Shown here in pieces: positions 8,161-18,448 of a stretch of 64,000 bases of DNA (position 1 is the stretch's first letter; every line of letters starts with the position of its first letter). The DNA lies in assembly GCF_014202345.1 (NCBI RefSeq), contig NZ_JACHGO010000002.1:186001-250000 (forward strand), written 5' to 3'. Source of the stretch: Desulfovibrio intestinalis. GTDB lineage: Bacteria > Desulfobacterota > Desulfovibrionia > Desulfovibrionales > Desulfovibrionaceae. Position numbers and translations under genes: made by a program. Below the pieces are notes generated by a model. The model made no database searches. It was not told the origin of the DNA and was given only the letters and a program-made list of their open reading frames with translations.

Positions 8161-9195
8161 CTAACTAGGCTTTTTTGCCGTTACAACTGCAGACATGGTT
8201 GGCACGTCAATGGCGTGGGCCACTTGCGTAAAGCCTGCAAGCTCAAGGTCTTCCTTGATTTCTTTGTAAGTGTACACCATGCCGTCCTGGGTACACACCA
8301 GCATGTTGATGCCGAAAAGAGCACCATCCACAGGGTAAGCGCGGTCTTCGCGCATTACATAATCGCGCACGGCAACTATGCCGCCAGGGTTGAGGGCATC
8401 AAAGGCTTTGGCGTAAAGCATACGGCTCTTTTCGCGGTTCATCTGGTGAATGATGGCGCTTATCCAGGCAAAATCGAACCCGGGCGGCAGGGCGTCCTTT
8501 GTAAAATCTCCGGCAACCAGGCTGACGCGCGATTCCATATCTGTACCCTTGAAGCGCATTTGAGCCTGCGCAATTGCCACAGGCAGATCAAATATGGCAG
8601 CCGAGCTATGTGGCAATTTTTTAAGAAAAGCCTCGGTATATGTGCCAGACGCGCCGCCAATATCCAGAATACGCAGGTTGCTGTTGATGGAAGATAAAAT
8701 GCCCGCATTGAACAATGCGTTCATGGTGTCTTCCACCAGCTTTATGGCAATGGAGTTCATAGCCATAATAAACGAAACGTTGTCCTGCTCCGCACCGAGA
8801 ATGCTGGGTATGTCTTCCTGCGGCGTGCCGTTTTTCACCGACCATGCAAGCTGTGACCACATACGTTGCACGCATGCCATATGCCGTATCATGGGAATAA
8901 AGGTCGCAGGGTGGCGGCTGTCCAGATAGCTTTTATATTTCTCAACAACAGAATAGCGGGCTGTTGCCCCTGTGCCGGATTTGGCGAAGTAGCCCAGGGC
9001 CACAAGCGCGTCGAGCAGGTTTTGCGTGCCACGTTCGTCGCACGCGCGCTGCTGGGCAAGTTCGGCGGCGGTGAGACTGTTATTGTTTTGCAAAATGGCA
9101 GTGCCAAAGTCGAGTTCGGCCAAGGCTCCCAGAATGCTGCTGTGCATAAAGCCTGACAGGTCGCTGTGGAGATGGTCGAAAGGCGCTGTGGTCAT
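8161..9195 (-). CDS. SAM-dependent O-methyltransferase
   Basis: A 344-residue class I methyltransferase. An N-terminal winged-helix/dimerisation part (about 10-100; SLTAAELAQQRACDERGTQNLLDALVALG) is followed by the Rossmann methyltransferase domain with motif I ILDIGGASGTYTEAFL and an acidic post-I segment (AIFDLPVAI). This layout is that of plant-type and hydroxyneurosporene/tetracenomycin-like O-methyltransferases (Methyltransf_2). The substrate is unknown. It stands alone between hairpins, with a leader of about 400 bases upstream. The ATG at 9195 has AGGAG seven bases upstream; an in-frame extension to 9375 lacks a ribosome site and overlaps the leader. Confidence 0.8.
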   Translation of the reverse strand: MTTAPFDHLHSDLSGFMHSSILGALAELDFGTAILQNNNSLTAAELAQQRACDERGTQNLLDALVALGYFAKSGTGATARYSVVEKYKSYLDSRHPATFIPMIRHMACVQRMWSQLAWSVKNGTPQEDIPSILGAEQDNVSFIMAMNSIAIKLVEDTMNALFNAGILSSINSNLRILDIGGASGTYTEAFLKKLPHSSAAIFDLPVAIAQAQMRFKGTDMESRVSLVAGDFTKDALPPGFDFAWISAIIHQMNREKSRMLYAKAFDALNPGGIVAVRDYVMREDRAYPVDGALFGINMLVCTQDGMVYTYKEIKEDLELAGFTQVAHAIDVPTMSAVVTAKKPS

Positions 9196-9399
9196 AACGA
9201 TTCTCCTGAAAGTATGTTGAGATTGCTGCCATGCCGTCATGCGGCATTTTGATCTAGTGGAGCAGGGTGCATCCGGCTTGTAAGGCAGTATGCCCCCGTC
9301 AGGCCAGGTTGGGCTATATCTGCTGCGTTTACGCCAACTGAAGTGATCGTCGGTTGAACCATTGGTGCCGTACAAAAGGGCCAGATGGAGGTTGGAAAG

Positions 9400-9610
9400 G
9401 TACGGAACGGAAAGGCAACGGGTCGCCTGAATGTATACGCTTCACCGGGGTGCGGCTGAGGCCATGAAAGCTTGTCCCGAGCCGGGTTCGGAAGTCTTCC
9501 AGTAGTTACAGTGCGTTGCCCCAAAGGCTTGATGCTCCCATCTGGCGGGGAATTTCAAACATATGCCATTGTATCCCGGCCAGACAGGAATGCCAACTAT
9601 ACATGTGCCA
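9400..9610 (-). promoter_or_regulatory. Long structured leader upstream of the methyltransferase, possibly a diverged cobalamin riboswitch
   Basis: Read on the minus strand, the leader contains GGGAG, then GGGGCAACGCACTGTAACT, several GC-rich stems, and TTCAGGCGACCCGTTGCC. The CACTGTAA element and the final block resemble the conserved core and the B12 box (TCAGGAGACCTGCC) of cobalamin riboswitches in the right order. The GGTG-AATCC part of the consensus is not evident, so this is a tentative call. Confidence 0.3.
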
Positions 9611-10298
9611 TATTGTTGCTACACCGCAGCAACAGACTGCTTCTCTGAAGCTACAGGCGACCCGTATCTTATGAGTCAGCTTTGCGCGGGGTTATCCGCA
9701 TGCAGGCTTGAAAAGATAATTATATTGAGACGATCACGTGCCTGCGGCCGATAGAAAAGGCGTGCTCTCACTGCCGCAAGCGCCAAGGATATGCCTTGGT
9801 GGACATAATTGAAATCATGAATATTTTCTTGCAACGAAGAAGACCAGAACGCCGCCAGAGCATTTTCAGTTTGAAAAAGTACACTTGCTCTAATTGTGGA
9901 TGAGAACGTCTGGCGAGGTAACATGATGTATATTCAGATGAAATTTTATTTCAGATAACTTGATAACGTTGCAGGGGCAACATTGGAATGCCAATTTTGC
10001 AATGTGCAGTAGGTAACGCTGATCTGTTCCTGAGTCCGCTCCGGCCTGAATTGCTGCCGTCAGGCTTGGAAAAAGGGTAGCAGTAGCGTCCCCATACGAG
10101 CATTCCGCAAATAATGACGGCTCCGGGCGATGATATCCTTATTCAATGAAAGTGATTCCATCGCTGACATGAAATCATGTAACATGCCTATGCGCAGCTA
10201 AAGAGTCTGTTCTGGCCGCGCATGAGAGCGATTGAGGGTTTTGCCTGAACTTTCAATTTTATCAATCATATATTGAATAATCATACAGGAAATCACGA
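9611..10298. other. Intergenic region without a recognised gene
   Basis: About 690 bp between the methyltransferase leader and the metallophosphoesterase. Short frames on both strands have no ribosome site or family resemblance. The last 60 bases before 10299 are A/T-rich (ATCAATCATATATTGAATAATC) and probably contain the promoter of the phosphoesterase. Confidence 0.5.
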
Positions 10299-11447
10299 AT
10301 GTTCATACATTTGATGGCCGGGATCGTCTTTATCTACCTGGGCACCCGGCTTTTGCTGCCCCTGCGGGTAGGCAAGAAAACCAAACTGGGCTTGGCGTTG
10401 CTGTTGCTTATTATTTCGCAGCAGCATTTTATCAACCGCTTTGTTTTCGGGGGGCTGGCTTCCCCTGAAATTCCTGCTTCTTTGTTGCTGCTACAGGGCT
10501 GGTGCTTTTTATTTTTGGTGCTGCTGCTCATATTCACACTTTTGCGTGATCTGGTGCTCCTTATTGGATGGGTTGCGCGCAAAATTCGCGGCAGTTCAAA
10601 ATCAGCCCCGGCATCACAAGCGTTTTCTTCAGGCAGGCGGCAGGCCATGATGGTTGTTCTGGCCTCTGGCACTGCGTTTTGGGGGATTCGTGAAGCCGTT
10701 GGCCTGCCGGACGTGCGGCATGTTGAAATGGTCATCCCCAGGCTTCCAAAGGCGCTGGACGGGCTCAGTATCGTGCAGATCAGCGATATGCACGCAAGCC
10801 CGCTTTTGCAAAGCTCCTGGGTGAGTGCTGTGGTGGACAGGGTCAATGCCTTGAAGCCGGATTTGATCCTGTTTACAGGCGATATGGTCGATGGCAACCC
10901 AACGGTCAGGGCGGCAGACGTAGCGCCCCTGCGTCGGTTGCGGGCGAACTACGGCATACTGGGGGCAGCGGGAAATCACGAATATTACAGCAATTTTACA
11001 GGCTGGATGAAGGCCTTTCCCGCGCTTGGCATAAACATGCTGCAAAACAGGCATGAGGTGCTGAACATTCAGGGGCAGCCACTGGTTATCGCTGGGGTGA
11101 CGGATGTGGCGGCAGAACGTGTTGGTTTGCCCGGGCCGGACCTCGCTGCGGCGCTTCAAGGCGCACCGGAAGATGCTGTGCGTATTCTTATGGAGCACAG
11201 GCCTGCCAATGCACCGGAAAACGTCAGCCACGGCATTGACCTGCAGCTTTCCGGCCACACCCACGGCGGGCAGATCATCGGCATGAATGCCGTGGTGGCC
11301 CGGTTCAACGGCGGCTATCTGTACGGGCAGTACAAGGTTGATACGCTAAATATGTATGTGAGTTCCGGTGCAGGCTTGTGGAACGGCTTTCCTGTGCGCC
11401 TTGGCGTGCCTTCGGAGATTCCGAGGATAGTTCTTCGAAGCGCCTGA
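10299..11447 (+). CDS. Membrane-anchored metallophosphoesterase (calcineurin-like)
   Basis: A 382-residue protein. The first 120 residues hold three to four transmembrane segments; the rest is a calcineurin-like phosphoesterase domain with the full metal-binding motif series: DMHAS (about 163), GDMVDG (about 194), GNHEYY (about 227) and SGHTHGGQI (about 320). This is the YaeI/YkoQ-like arrangement. Relatives act on phospholipid-type or unknown phosphodiesters at the membrane; the substrate here is unknown. It is a single gene with AGGAAA before the ATG. Confidence 0.85.
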   Translation: MFIHLMAGIVFIYLGTRLLLPLRVGKKTKLGLALLLLIISQQHFINRFVFGGLASPEIPASLLLLQGWCFLFLVLLLIFTLLRDLVLLIGWVARKIRGSSKSAPASQAFSSGRRQAMMVVLASGTAFWGIREAVGLPDVRHVEMVIPRLPKALDGLSIVQISDMHASPLLQSSWVSAVVDRVNALKPDLILFTGDMVDGNPTVRAADVAPLRRLRANYGILGAAGNHEYYSNFTGWMKAFPALGINMLQNRHEVLNIQGQPLVIAGVTDVAAERVGLPGPDLAAALQGAPEDAVRILMEHRPANAPENVSHGIDLQLSGHTHGGQIIGMNAVVARFNGGYLYGQYKVDTLNMYVSSGAGLWNGFPVRLGVPSEIPRIVLRSA

Positions 11448-12593
11448 TTGCGCCGGGGAAACTGATTGGCGTTGAAGTGCTTCACATTGCAAAGCTGACT
11501 TTTAATGTTGCCGTTGCAACGTTATCGTTCAGCCGAAAATGTATTTTTGTCAGAATCCACTATGTGTTGAGGCGTACGGCATTTTCGCTTCACGGTAGAT
11601 CATGTAAGCCCTTCAAAGTAAAATATTCCAACTGCGCCTGACAGCCACGCAAGGTCGAGCCTCGGGGCAGAGGACGATCACCTGCCGAGATTGTTGCCCA
11701 TTGGAATTCATATAATTCTACCATCACAATAATGGCCCAAAAACTTTTGAAGTGGGTGCATCCAAAAGGCAGAAGCAGTGACATGCTTCTGCCTTTTTTG
11801 CTGTAGACGTAAAAATAAGGATTCTATTATTGTTTTTGAGAAATGTTGATGGTAAATAATTAATGAAGTGGTTAAATTAGCGCATTTTTGATGTTTGTAA
11901 GTAATATATGACTGTGAAATATGTTGTTTTCATTCTTGTTAAGGGTGTTGTAAGGCGGTATTAAATAAAATAATCATTCATAAATATATAATATTATAGA
12001 TTTTATCTTTAAATTTTTGTTTTTAGACCGATTTTTATCGATACATCAGACCATAGCAAAAAGCATTAAAATATCGGCACACGAAAAACTGGCCACAAAA
12101 ATTGCAGTGTAGCTCTGCGATATTTTTATTATATTATTAACCAGTTAATATATGTGGTTATATTTTTTGCCTTGCGTTGATTGGCAAGGATGTCAGTTTT
12201 TATGAAGCGAAAACCTATTCTTTTTTTGGATGTTACCGACAAGCTGTTATAGATTATCATTTGCATTGGCAGGATTTTTTGATAACTAGAAAATCAAGAA
12301 TAGAAACCTTGGTTTTGATAAACAAAAGTCTGCTAAATTTTCGTGCAATGAAAAATAAATTTATTTGGATTGAAAGAAATAAAAATATCTGTGTATATTC
12401 AATTTTATATTGATTGTTGATGTGTGTGAAAATAGCTATTAGGGTTTTTAAATATCTTTTTATATAATAAATAAATCATTTAATGTTCCAAATTGGTTCA
12501 TGCATAAATAAAGATGTAGTGTTTTGATGAGTCAGATTTGATCGCTTCTTTCTATAGGCTGGTATGTATTTAACCACTCCACAGGACATCAGC
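11448..12593. other. A/T-rich intergenic region
   Basis: About 1.15 kb, visibly much richer in A/T than its surroundings from about 11810 to 12560. It contains a strong terminator at 11764-11797. A 78-codon frame at 12177-12413 has no ribosome site or family resemblance. A TATAAT at 11711-11716 ahead of the terminator would fit a short transcript of about 75 bases, but this is speculative. Confidence 0.5.
11764..11799. terminator. Bidirectional intrinsic terminator
   Basis: Perfect 14-bp arms (11764-11777 and 11784-11797) with the loop GTGACA and T/A runs on both sides. It lies more than 300 bp past the phosphoesterase stop, so it may end a separate short RNA. Confidence 0.75.
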
Positions 12594-15011
12594 ATGACAA
12601 CAAAATACAAGATAATTTTCGGGTTCACGCTTATGGTCTTGCTGCTGGTGGCAATGGCCTATTATGGACACAGAAATATTGGCGTATCTTCAGTAAATTT
12701 TGAGGAATACCGTCGCGTTGCTTATCTGAGCGTCGTATGCAGAGACACTGCCAGCACCACCAATGCAATAAAGTCCGACACCTTTCGTTTTCTGGCTGAC
12801 CTGAAAAATAAAACCGTAATCAAGGCGGCCTACGAGGGCGTAAACACACTGACTACGCAGGTTCAGCGGGCCAATGATCTGGCCAATACTCCTTACCGCA
12901 TTGAGCCCCTCAAAAAGGTGCTTGCATCCGCGCAAAAACTCACTGCCAGTATTGATGTTGCCACTAAAAATCTTGATGAAGCCACTGAACTGCACGACAA
13001 CATTCTTCTGCCAGATATGCGTAAACTGACGAAAGATATGCAAACTCTGGGACAAATATTGTATGCTGCTGGCGATACAGAAGCGCTGGGCGACCTTTCT
13101 CAAGCTTGGGGACACATGGCATTCATGCAGTCCAGCATTGAGCGTTTTAACGAATCGCGTGATCTGGAAGAAGGCAAAGAAATACGCGCTAACCTCGAGA
13201 TATTTGATAAAGAAATGGATAAAATTCGTCCGTATCTTGCTGTTTCTCAAGAAGGGCGCGACCTGTACGCTGACATTTCAAGAATAACGGGCGCTACGAG
13301 CACCAATGTCAGCAAAATGGAACAGCTTTTTGAGCTGGCCAACGGTGGTATCACAGATCTTCTTGCTGAAATAAACAACATTCATTTTTCGTTGGCCACG
13401 GTCAACGACAGTATTGCCGTAGAACTTGGTGCGCTGGGGCCACAGATCCTGAATGAAAATCAAAAAGCCCAGCGGTATATGCTCATAACAAGTATTGCTG
13501 GTGTTATTCTGGGTCTTGTTCTTGCGTCAGGCATTGTCATTGGTATCGTGCGTGTGCTCTCTGACCTTTCCAGGTACGCAAGCGCAGTGTCTCACGGCGA
13601 TGTCTCCCGCCAGCCAAAAACACGTGAGAAAGGCGAGATCGGCAAAGTTGTTGAAGCTATGAAGCTGATTCCCGTGACGCTAAACAGGATTCTTGAAGAA
13701 TACAGGCGGCTGGAAGGAAAAATTGAAGATGGCTACCTGAACTCTGAAGGAGATGCGAGCACTTTTGAGGGCGAATTTGCCGTGCTTGTTGGTGGGACAA
13801 ATAACATTCTTGAACGGTTCAAGATAGTTCTGGAAAATATTCCTTCGCCAGTAGTTGTGCTGAACAGGGATCTCAAGGCCGCATATATCAATAGAATTGC
13901 CCGAGATCTGGTGGGAGACGGCTGGCAAGGTATGACCTGCCACGAAATGTTCCGCCGCGACGACTATGGCACCGAATGCTGTGGCCTCACCATAGCTGTG
14001 AACACCAAGGCCCCTGCCTCTGGAGAAACCGTGGCCTATCCGCAGGGGAAGGCTATGGATGTTGCTTATACTGCCATTCCAATGCTTGACGAGCACGGCG
14101 ATATTTGCGCTGTATTGCAGCTTATTACCGATATTTCCGCCATCAAGGGCCAGCAGCGAACCATGTTGCAGGTTGCCGGGCTGGCCTCGAACATTTCTGA
14201 CCGTGTAGCGGCAGCTTCTGAAGAGCTTTCAGCGCAGGTTGGTGAAATTTCCCGTGGAGCCGAAATCCAGCGTAACCGTGTGGAATCTACAGCCAGCGCC
14301 ATAGTGGAGATGAACTCCACCGTTCTGGAAGTAGCGCGAAATGCCGCTCAGGCCGCCGACCAGAGCCAAAAGTCGCGCAGTAAGGCAGAAGACGGCTCCA
14401 ACTTGGTGAACAGTGTTGTTCAATCCATCAACCACGTTAACAGCGTGGCCCTCAACCTGCAGGGCAATATGGACGAACTGGGTAATCAGGCAGAGAGTAT
14501 TGGCAGTATTATGGGGGTTATTTCCGACATTGCCGATCAAACCAACCTTCTGGCTCTCAATGCGGCCATTGAAGCTGCCCGCGCTGGCGATGCCGGCAGA
14601 GGCTTTGCAGTTGTGGCGGATGAAGTGCGCAAGCTGGCCGAAAAAACCATGCACGCAACGCAGGAAGTGAGCCGGGCCATCACTGCCATTCAGGCTTCTG
14701 CCCGAACCAATGTTGACGAGGTGCGCAGCGCTGTGAATGGCGTGGTTGAGGCCACCGGGCTGGCCAATGATTCTGGCGCTGCCCTTGATGAAATCGTGGC
14801 CTTGGCATCGGCCAACTCCTCAGTGGTCAGCTCCATCGCCGCTGCTGCCGAAGAGCAAAGCGCCACGTCAGAAGAAATCAGCCAGACGTTTGACGAAATC
14901 AATCGCATCGTGGGTGAAACTTCTGAGGGCATCATACAATCCTCCGCCGCGCTGCGTGATCTTTCTCAAATGGCGCAGGAACTGCGAACCGTTATGGAAA
15001 AGCTGCGGTAA
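12594..15011 (+). CDS. Methyl-accepting chemotaxis protein with PAS domain
   Basis: An 805-residue inner-membrane chemoreceptor. Order: TM1 (about 5-25), a large helical periplasmic domain (about 30-290), TM2 (about 293-318), a HAMP-like linker, a PAS domain (about 400-515, ending [10 protein letters not shown]), then the methyl-accepting signalling domain. Its conserved hairpin tip reads [20 protein letters not shown] and continues to [16 protein letters not shown]. The ligand is unknown; a redox or small-molecule signal sensed by the cytoplasmic PAS would be in addition to a periplasmic one. No other che gene is nearby. The start at 12594 has AGGA eight bases upstream and puts TM1 at the N-terminus; 12564 is an in-frame alternative. 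Confidence 0.93.
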   Translation: MTTKYKIIFGFTLMVLLLVAMAYYGHRNIGVSSVNFEEYRRVAYLSVVCRDTASTTNAIKSDTFRFLADLKNKTVIKAAYEGVNTLTTQVQRANDLANTPYRIEPLKKVLASAQKLTASIDVATKNLDEATELHDNILLPDMRKLTKDMQTLGQILYAAGDTEALGDLSQAWGHMAFMQSSIERFNESRDLEEGKEIRANLEIFDKEMDKIRPYLAVSQEGRDLYADISRITGATSTNVSKMEQLFELANGGITDLLAEINNIHFSLATVNDSIAVELGALGPQILNENQKAQRYMLITSIAGVILGLVLASGIVIGIVRVLSDLSRYASAVSHGDVSRQPKTREKGEIGKVVEAMKLIPVTLNRILEEYRRLEGKIEDGYLNSEGDASTFEGEFAVLVGGTNNILERFKIVLENIPSPVVVLNRDLKAAYINRIARDLVGDGWQGMTCHEMFRRDDYGTECCGLTIAVNTKAPASGETVAYPQGKAMDVAYTAIPMLDEHGDICAVLQLITDISAIKGQQRTMLQVAGLASNISDRVAAASEELSAQVGEISRGAEIQRNRVESTASAIVEMNSTVLEVARNAAQAADQSQKSRSKAEDGSNLVNSVVQSINHVNSVALNLQGNMDELGNQAESIGSIMGVISDIADQTNLLALNAAIEAARAGDAGRGFAVVADEVRKLAEKTMHATQEVSRAITAIQASARTNVDEVRSAVNGVVEATGLANDSGAALDEIVALASANSSVVSSIAAAAEEQSATSEEISQTFDEINRIVGETSEGIIQSSAALRDLSQMAQELRTVMEKLR

Positions 15012-15442
15012 CGGTCAACGCGAAGAAAGGTTTCGACTGAATATGCCCAGTGACATGCAGCGATGTTGCTGATTGATTCGAGATTTGTGCATGCCTTGAT
15101 TAAAGCTGGTTCCACACCGCAATAGAAAAGAGCCGGGGAATCCCGGCTCTTTTCTATTGCTTTGGTATCAGCTTTTTAAGGATTGTAGCAAAGAGAGGTA
15201 TGAATTCATTTCGTGTGTTGCCTATAAGTAAATAATGTTAACCGTCTGTTTGTTATATAAAAGCTGAATATTTGAGTGTTTCTCGCGCCAGCGCGCCAGC
15301 TTCAGTACGGGTGCAGGGCTTCCATCAAGAGAAACAGCTTCGGGCGGCCTGCACAGCTGACGCCGCACGTTGAGATCAGAGAGCAAGGGCCTGCCCGGCA
15401 AGAGCCGCTATTTTCTTTGTAAAACAGGGTGTCTGCCCGGTC
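15012..15442. other. Convergent intergenic region between the chemoreceptor and nuoN
   Basis: Contains one strong shared terminator at 15121-15158. Nothing else was recognised. Confidence 0.6.
15121..15158. terminator. Shared terminator of the chemoreceptor gene and the nuo operon
   Basis: Perfect 17-bp arms (15121-15137 and 15142-15158) around GAAT, with A/T tails that give a T run on either strand. It sits between two convergent units. Confidence 0.85.
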
Positions 15443-16870
15443 TTACCAGGCAGCCTGCATGGCTTTGTATGCCATACTCACCACGGTTTCTGGCATGATG
15501 CCAAGAGCAAGCGTTATGCCCACAAGGCAAATGCCAGCGACGCGGGTTCCGGCTTCTGTCGTCAGGGGCGCACCCGCTGAACTGGTATCGTCTTCAGCGT
15601 ACACAGCACGAACCACCTGCAAGTAATAATAGATGCCGATGGCTGTATTGATGGCCGCAATGATTACCAACAGTACATAGCCAGAGTTGTAGGCGCTTGT
15701 GAGCAGCATGAATTTGCCCATAAAACCCGCGAATGGTGGAATGCCCGCCAGGGCGAACATGCTTACGGTCATGATAAAGGCCAGCAACGGCGAGCGGCGG
15801 GAAAGACCATTGAGATTCTTAACACTTACGTTGCCGCCGTTGGGAGCCACAGTGTACAGCACCAGAAAGGCCGTCAGCATCATGAAGAGATAGCCGATGC
15901 CGTAGTACAGGGCCGTGGCGAATCCCCAGGCTTTAAGGGTGACCATGCCCAGCAGAATATAGCCCGCGTGCGCAATACCCGAAAAACCGAGCATGCGTTT
16001 GACGTCCTTTTGCACAAGGGCCGTCAGGTTGCCATAAAACATCGAACACACGGAAAGCACGGTAAGCAGTGTGGGCAGGGCTATGGAATCTGGAGCCGCC
16101 AGAGCGCAGAACCGCGCCATAACGGCAACTGCCGCCACTTTGGGCAGGGCGGATATGAACGCCGTGGTTTCGTTGGACGCGCCCTGATACACATCGGGCG
16201 TCCAGAAATGAAAAGGAAAGACCGCCAGTTTGAAAAACATGCCGCAGAGCAGCATGACAAGCGCCATAACGCCCACAGGCTGGGACGAAACCGTATGCAG
16301 CACAGGCAGAATTGTGGACAGGTAGGTGGTTCCCGTAAGACCGAATATCCAGCTTATGCCGAACAGCATGATACCCGAGCTGGCAACGCCGAAGAACAGA
16401 TACTTGACGGCGGCTTCCACATGCCACGTCTGCCCGTCAGGTGCGGAGCGCATTGGCACGAGAAGATAAAGGGAATATGACGACAGTTCCAGCGCGATGA
16501 ACAGGGTAATAAGCTCCACGCTGCTGACAAGCAACGTCAGGCCCAGCAGGGCTGTCAGCAAAAAGAAGTAGTATTCGGCTTTTACGTCGCCCTCAATTCC
16601 CTTGATTTCCCCGCCAAAGAGCAACATGAGGCAGAATCCGGCGCCCATGACGCATTTGACCATCTGCGAAAAGAGATCCACACGGTACGCGTCGTAAAAA
16701 AGGCTGCCCTTGAACGGCAATGCCAATACAGCGGCCAGAGTATAGGCCAGGGCGGCGCAGAATACCGCACCGCGCATGGCTTTTTTTCCAGCCTTGCCGA
16801 TGGTCATGCAGAAAGCCAGAAGGCAGCCTGCCAGAAGGGCCAACTCAGGAAGAAAAAAGTGTATGTTCAT
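15443..16870 (-). CDS. nuoN: NADH-quinone oxidoreductase-type subunit N
   Basis: A 475-residue, about 14-helix antiporter-like membrane subunit of complex I. It has the NuoN signature order: ELITLFIALELSSYSLYLL with the key Glu on TM5, KYLFFGVASSGIMLFGISW, then GAFKLAVFPFHFWTPDVYQG-type residues around the conserved Lys and His, and VLVQKDVKRMLGFSGIAHAGY. It would form one of the proton channels and help bind quinone at the membrane arm. It is the last gene of the operon, about 30 bp after nuoM, and reads into the shared terminator. Confidence 0.93.
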   Translation of the reverse strand: MNIHFFLPELALLAGCLLAFCMTIGKAGKKAMRGAVFCAALAYTLAAVLALPFKGSLFYDAYRVDLFSQMVKCVMGAGFCLMLLFGGEIKGIEGDVKAEYYFFLLTALLGLTLLVSSVELITLFIALELSSYSLYLLVPMRSAPDGQTWHVEAAVKYLFFGVASSGIMLFGISWIFGLTGTTYLSTILPVLHTVSSQPVGVMALVMLLCGMFFKLAVFPFHFWTPDVYQGASNETTAFISALPKVAAVAVMARFCALAAPDSIALPTLLTVLSVCSMFYGNLTALVQKDVKRMLGFSGIAHAGYILLGMVTLKAWGFATALYYGIGYLFMMLTAFLVLYTVAPNGGNVSVKNLNGLSRRSPLLAFIMTVSMFALAGIPPFAGFMGKFMLLTSAYNSGYVLLVIIAAINTAIGIYYYLQVVRAVYAEDDTSSAGAPLTTEAGTRVAGICLVGITLALGIMPETVVSMAYKAMQAAW

Positions 16871-16902
16871 GCGTGCGCCTTGTCTCGAATCGTGGTTTCG
16901 TG

Positions 16903-18426
16903 TCAGCGGGCGAAAAATTCCGCCAGAGCCTGTGTTTGCGGGGCGTGGTAGCCCGTTTGTACCAGAAGATGCGTGAGGCTCGGGCGCATGACGCGCAGAA
17001 AAGGCTCGGGAGCCAGGCCAATCCAGAAAACAAAGATCAGCAGGGGAGCCAGGGTTACGGTTTCACGCCAGCCCAGATCCCAGAGCTTCGATTGATCGGG
17101 GTTATTGGTGCCGCCCCATACGACCCTTTGCAGCATGCGCAGCATGTAGGCCGCGGCAAGCACCGCACCGGGTATGGCGCAGGCGGCCACAATCTTGTTG
17201 TTGAAAAATGCCCCGGCCAGAATCATGAATTCGCCCACAAAACTGTTGGTGCCCGGAAAGGCCAGTGACGACAGCGAAAAGACTGTCAGGTAGGTCACAT
17301 AGATGGGCATGAAGCGTCCAAGCCCGGCTGCCGCCGACAGTTCGCGGCTGTGGTTGCGCTCATAGAGCATGCCCACGCACAAAAACAACGCTCCTGTGGT
17401 GATGCCGTGGTTGACCATTTGCAGCACCGCGCCTTCAAGCCCGCGCTGGTCAAGGGCGAATATCCCCAGCGTCACAAATCCCATATGCCCCACGCTGGAA
17501 TAGGCGATGAGCTTCTTCATGTCCTGTTGGGCAAGGGCTGTAAATCCGCCGTAAAGAATGCCCGCGATGGAAAGCCATTGCAGGGCGGGCATCAGGGTTA
17601 CGGTGGCGTCGGGCGTAATGGGCAGGCAAAAGCGCATAAAGCCGTAGGTGCCCATTTTGAGCAGCACCGAGGCCAGAATAACCGAGCCTGCCGTGGGCGC
17701 TTCCACATGGGCTGCGGGCAGCCATGTGTGAAAGGGGAACATTGGCACCTTGATGGCAAAAGCCAGAAAGAACGCCAGAAAAATCAGCAACTGGAAGTTG
17801 GCGGCATACTGCTGCCCCATAAGGGCGGGGATGCTGAAGGTTCCTTCGTGTACGTACAGGGCCACAATAGCCACAAGCAGAAAAACCGAACCCGCAAGGG
17901 TGTAGAGAAAGAACTTGATGGAGGCATATGTCTTGCGCGGCCCGCCCCATACGGCGATGAGCAGAAACATCGGTATGAGCATGGCTTCCCAGAAAATATA
18001 GAAGAGCACAAGGTCAAGGGCCATGAACACGCCCAGCATGGATGTTTCCATAACCAGCAGGCAGATCATGAACTCCTTGACCCTGCTCTGGATGTACTTC
18101 CACGAACCCAGAACGCACAAGGGCATGATAAGTGTGGTCATGAGCACCAGCAGCAGGGATATGCCGTCCACGCCCAGGGTGTAGTTGATGTTGAAAGACG
18201 CTATCCACGAATGGTGCTCGGCAAACTGGTACTGCGCCGAATGCAGGGAAAAATCGTAAAACAGCGGCAGGGACAGCGCGCCGTTGACCAGGGTTATCAG
18301 CAATGTCCATATCCGCGCCTGTTTTTTACTGCCCAGCAGGGGCAGAATGGCGGCCCCTGCCAGCGGCAGGAAAATCAGCACAGAAAGGATGGGAAAACCC
18401 GAAGTGTTCATGCTCAGAAATTGCAT
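16903..18426 (-). CDS. nuoM: NADH-quinone oxidoreductase-type subunit M
   Basis: A 507-residue antiporter-like subunit with 14 predicted helices. Diagnostic parts are LVLFYIFWEAMLIPMFLLI (TM5 Glu), AIKVPMFPFHTWLPAAHVEAPTAGS (lysine and histidine of the channel half-site) and ALAQQDMKKLIAYSSVGHMGF. NuoM family members share this LPAAHVEAP form. It would pump protons in the distal membrane arm. GAGGAG stands eight bases before the ATG at 18426. Confidence 0.93.
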   Translation of the reverse strand: MQFLSMNTSGFPILSVLIFLPLAGAAILPLLGSKKQARIWTLLITLVNGALSLPLFYDFSLHSAQYQFAEHHSWIASFNINYTLGVDGISLLLVLMTTLIMPLCVLGSWKYIQSRVKEFMICLLVMETSMLGVFMALDLVLFYIFWEAMLIPMFLLIAVWGGPRKTYASIKFFLYTLAGSVFLLVAIVALYVHEGTFSIPALMGQQYAANFQLLIFLAFFLAFAIKVPMFPFHTWLPAAHVEAPTAGSVILASVLLKMGTYGFMRFCLPITPDATVTLMPALQWLSIAGILYGGFTALAQQDMKKLIAYSSVGHMGFVTLGIFALDQRGLEGAVLQMVNHGITTGALFLCVGMLYERNHSRELSAAAGLGRFMPIYVTYLTVFSLSSLAFPGTNSFVGEFMILAGAFFNNKIVAACAIPGAVLAAAYMLRMLQRVVWGGTNNPDQSKLWDLGWRETVTLAPLLIFVFWIGLAPEPFLRVMRPSLTHLLVQTGYHAPQTQALAEFFAR

Positions 18427-18448
18427 GCTGCCATCTCCTCTGGTGGGC

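Noticed and set aside
9237..9524. 95-codon minus-strand frame and in-frame extension of the methyltransferase
   Set aside because: It lies in the leader; the methyltransferase start at 9195 has a clear AGGAG and family-consistent N-terminus.
12177..12413. 78-codon frame in the A/T-rich island
   Set aside because: No ribosome site and no family resemblance; A/T-rich DNA on its own would give such a frame, though a real small gene cannot be excluded.
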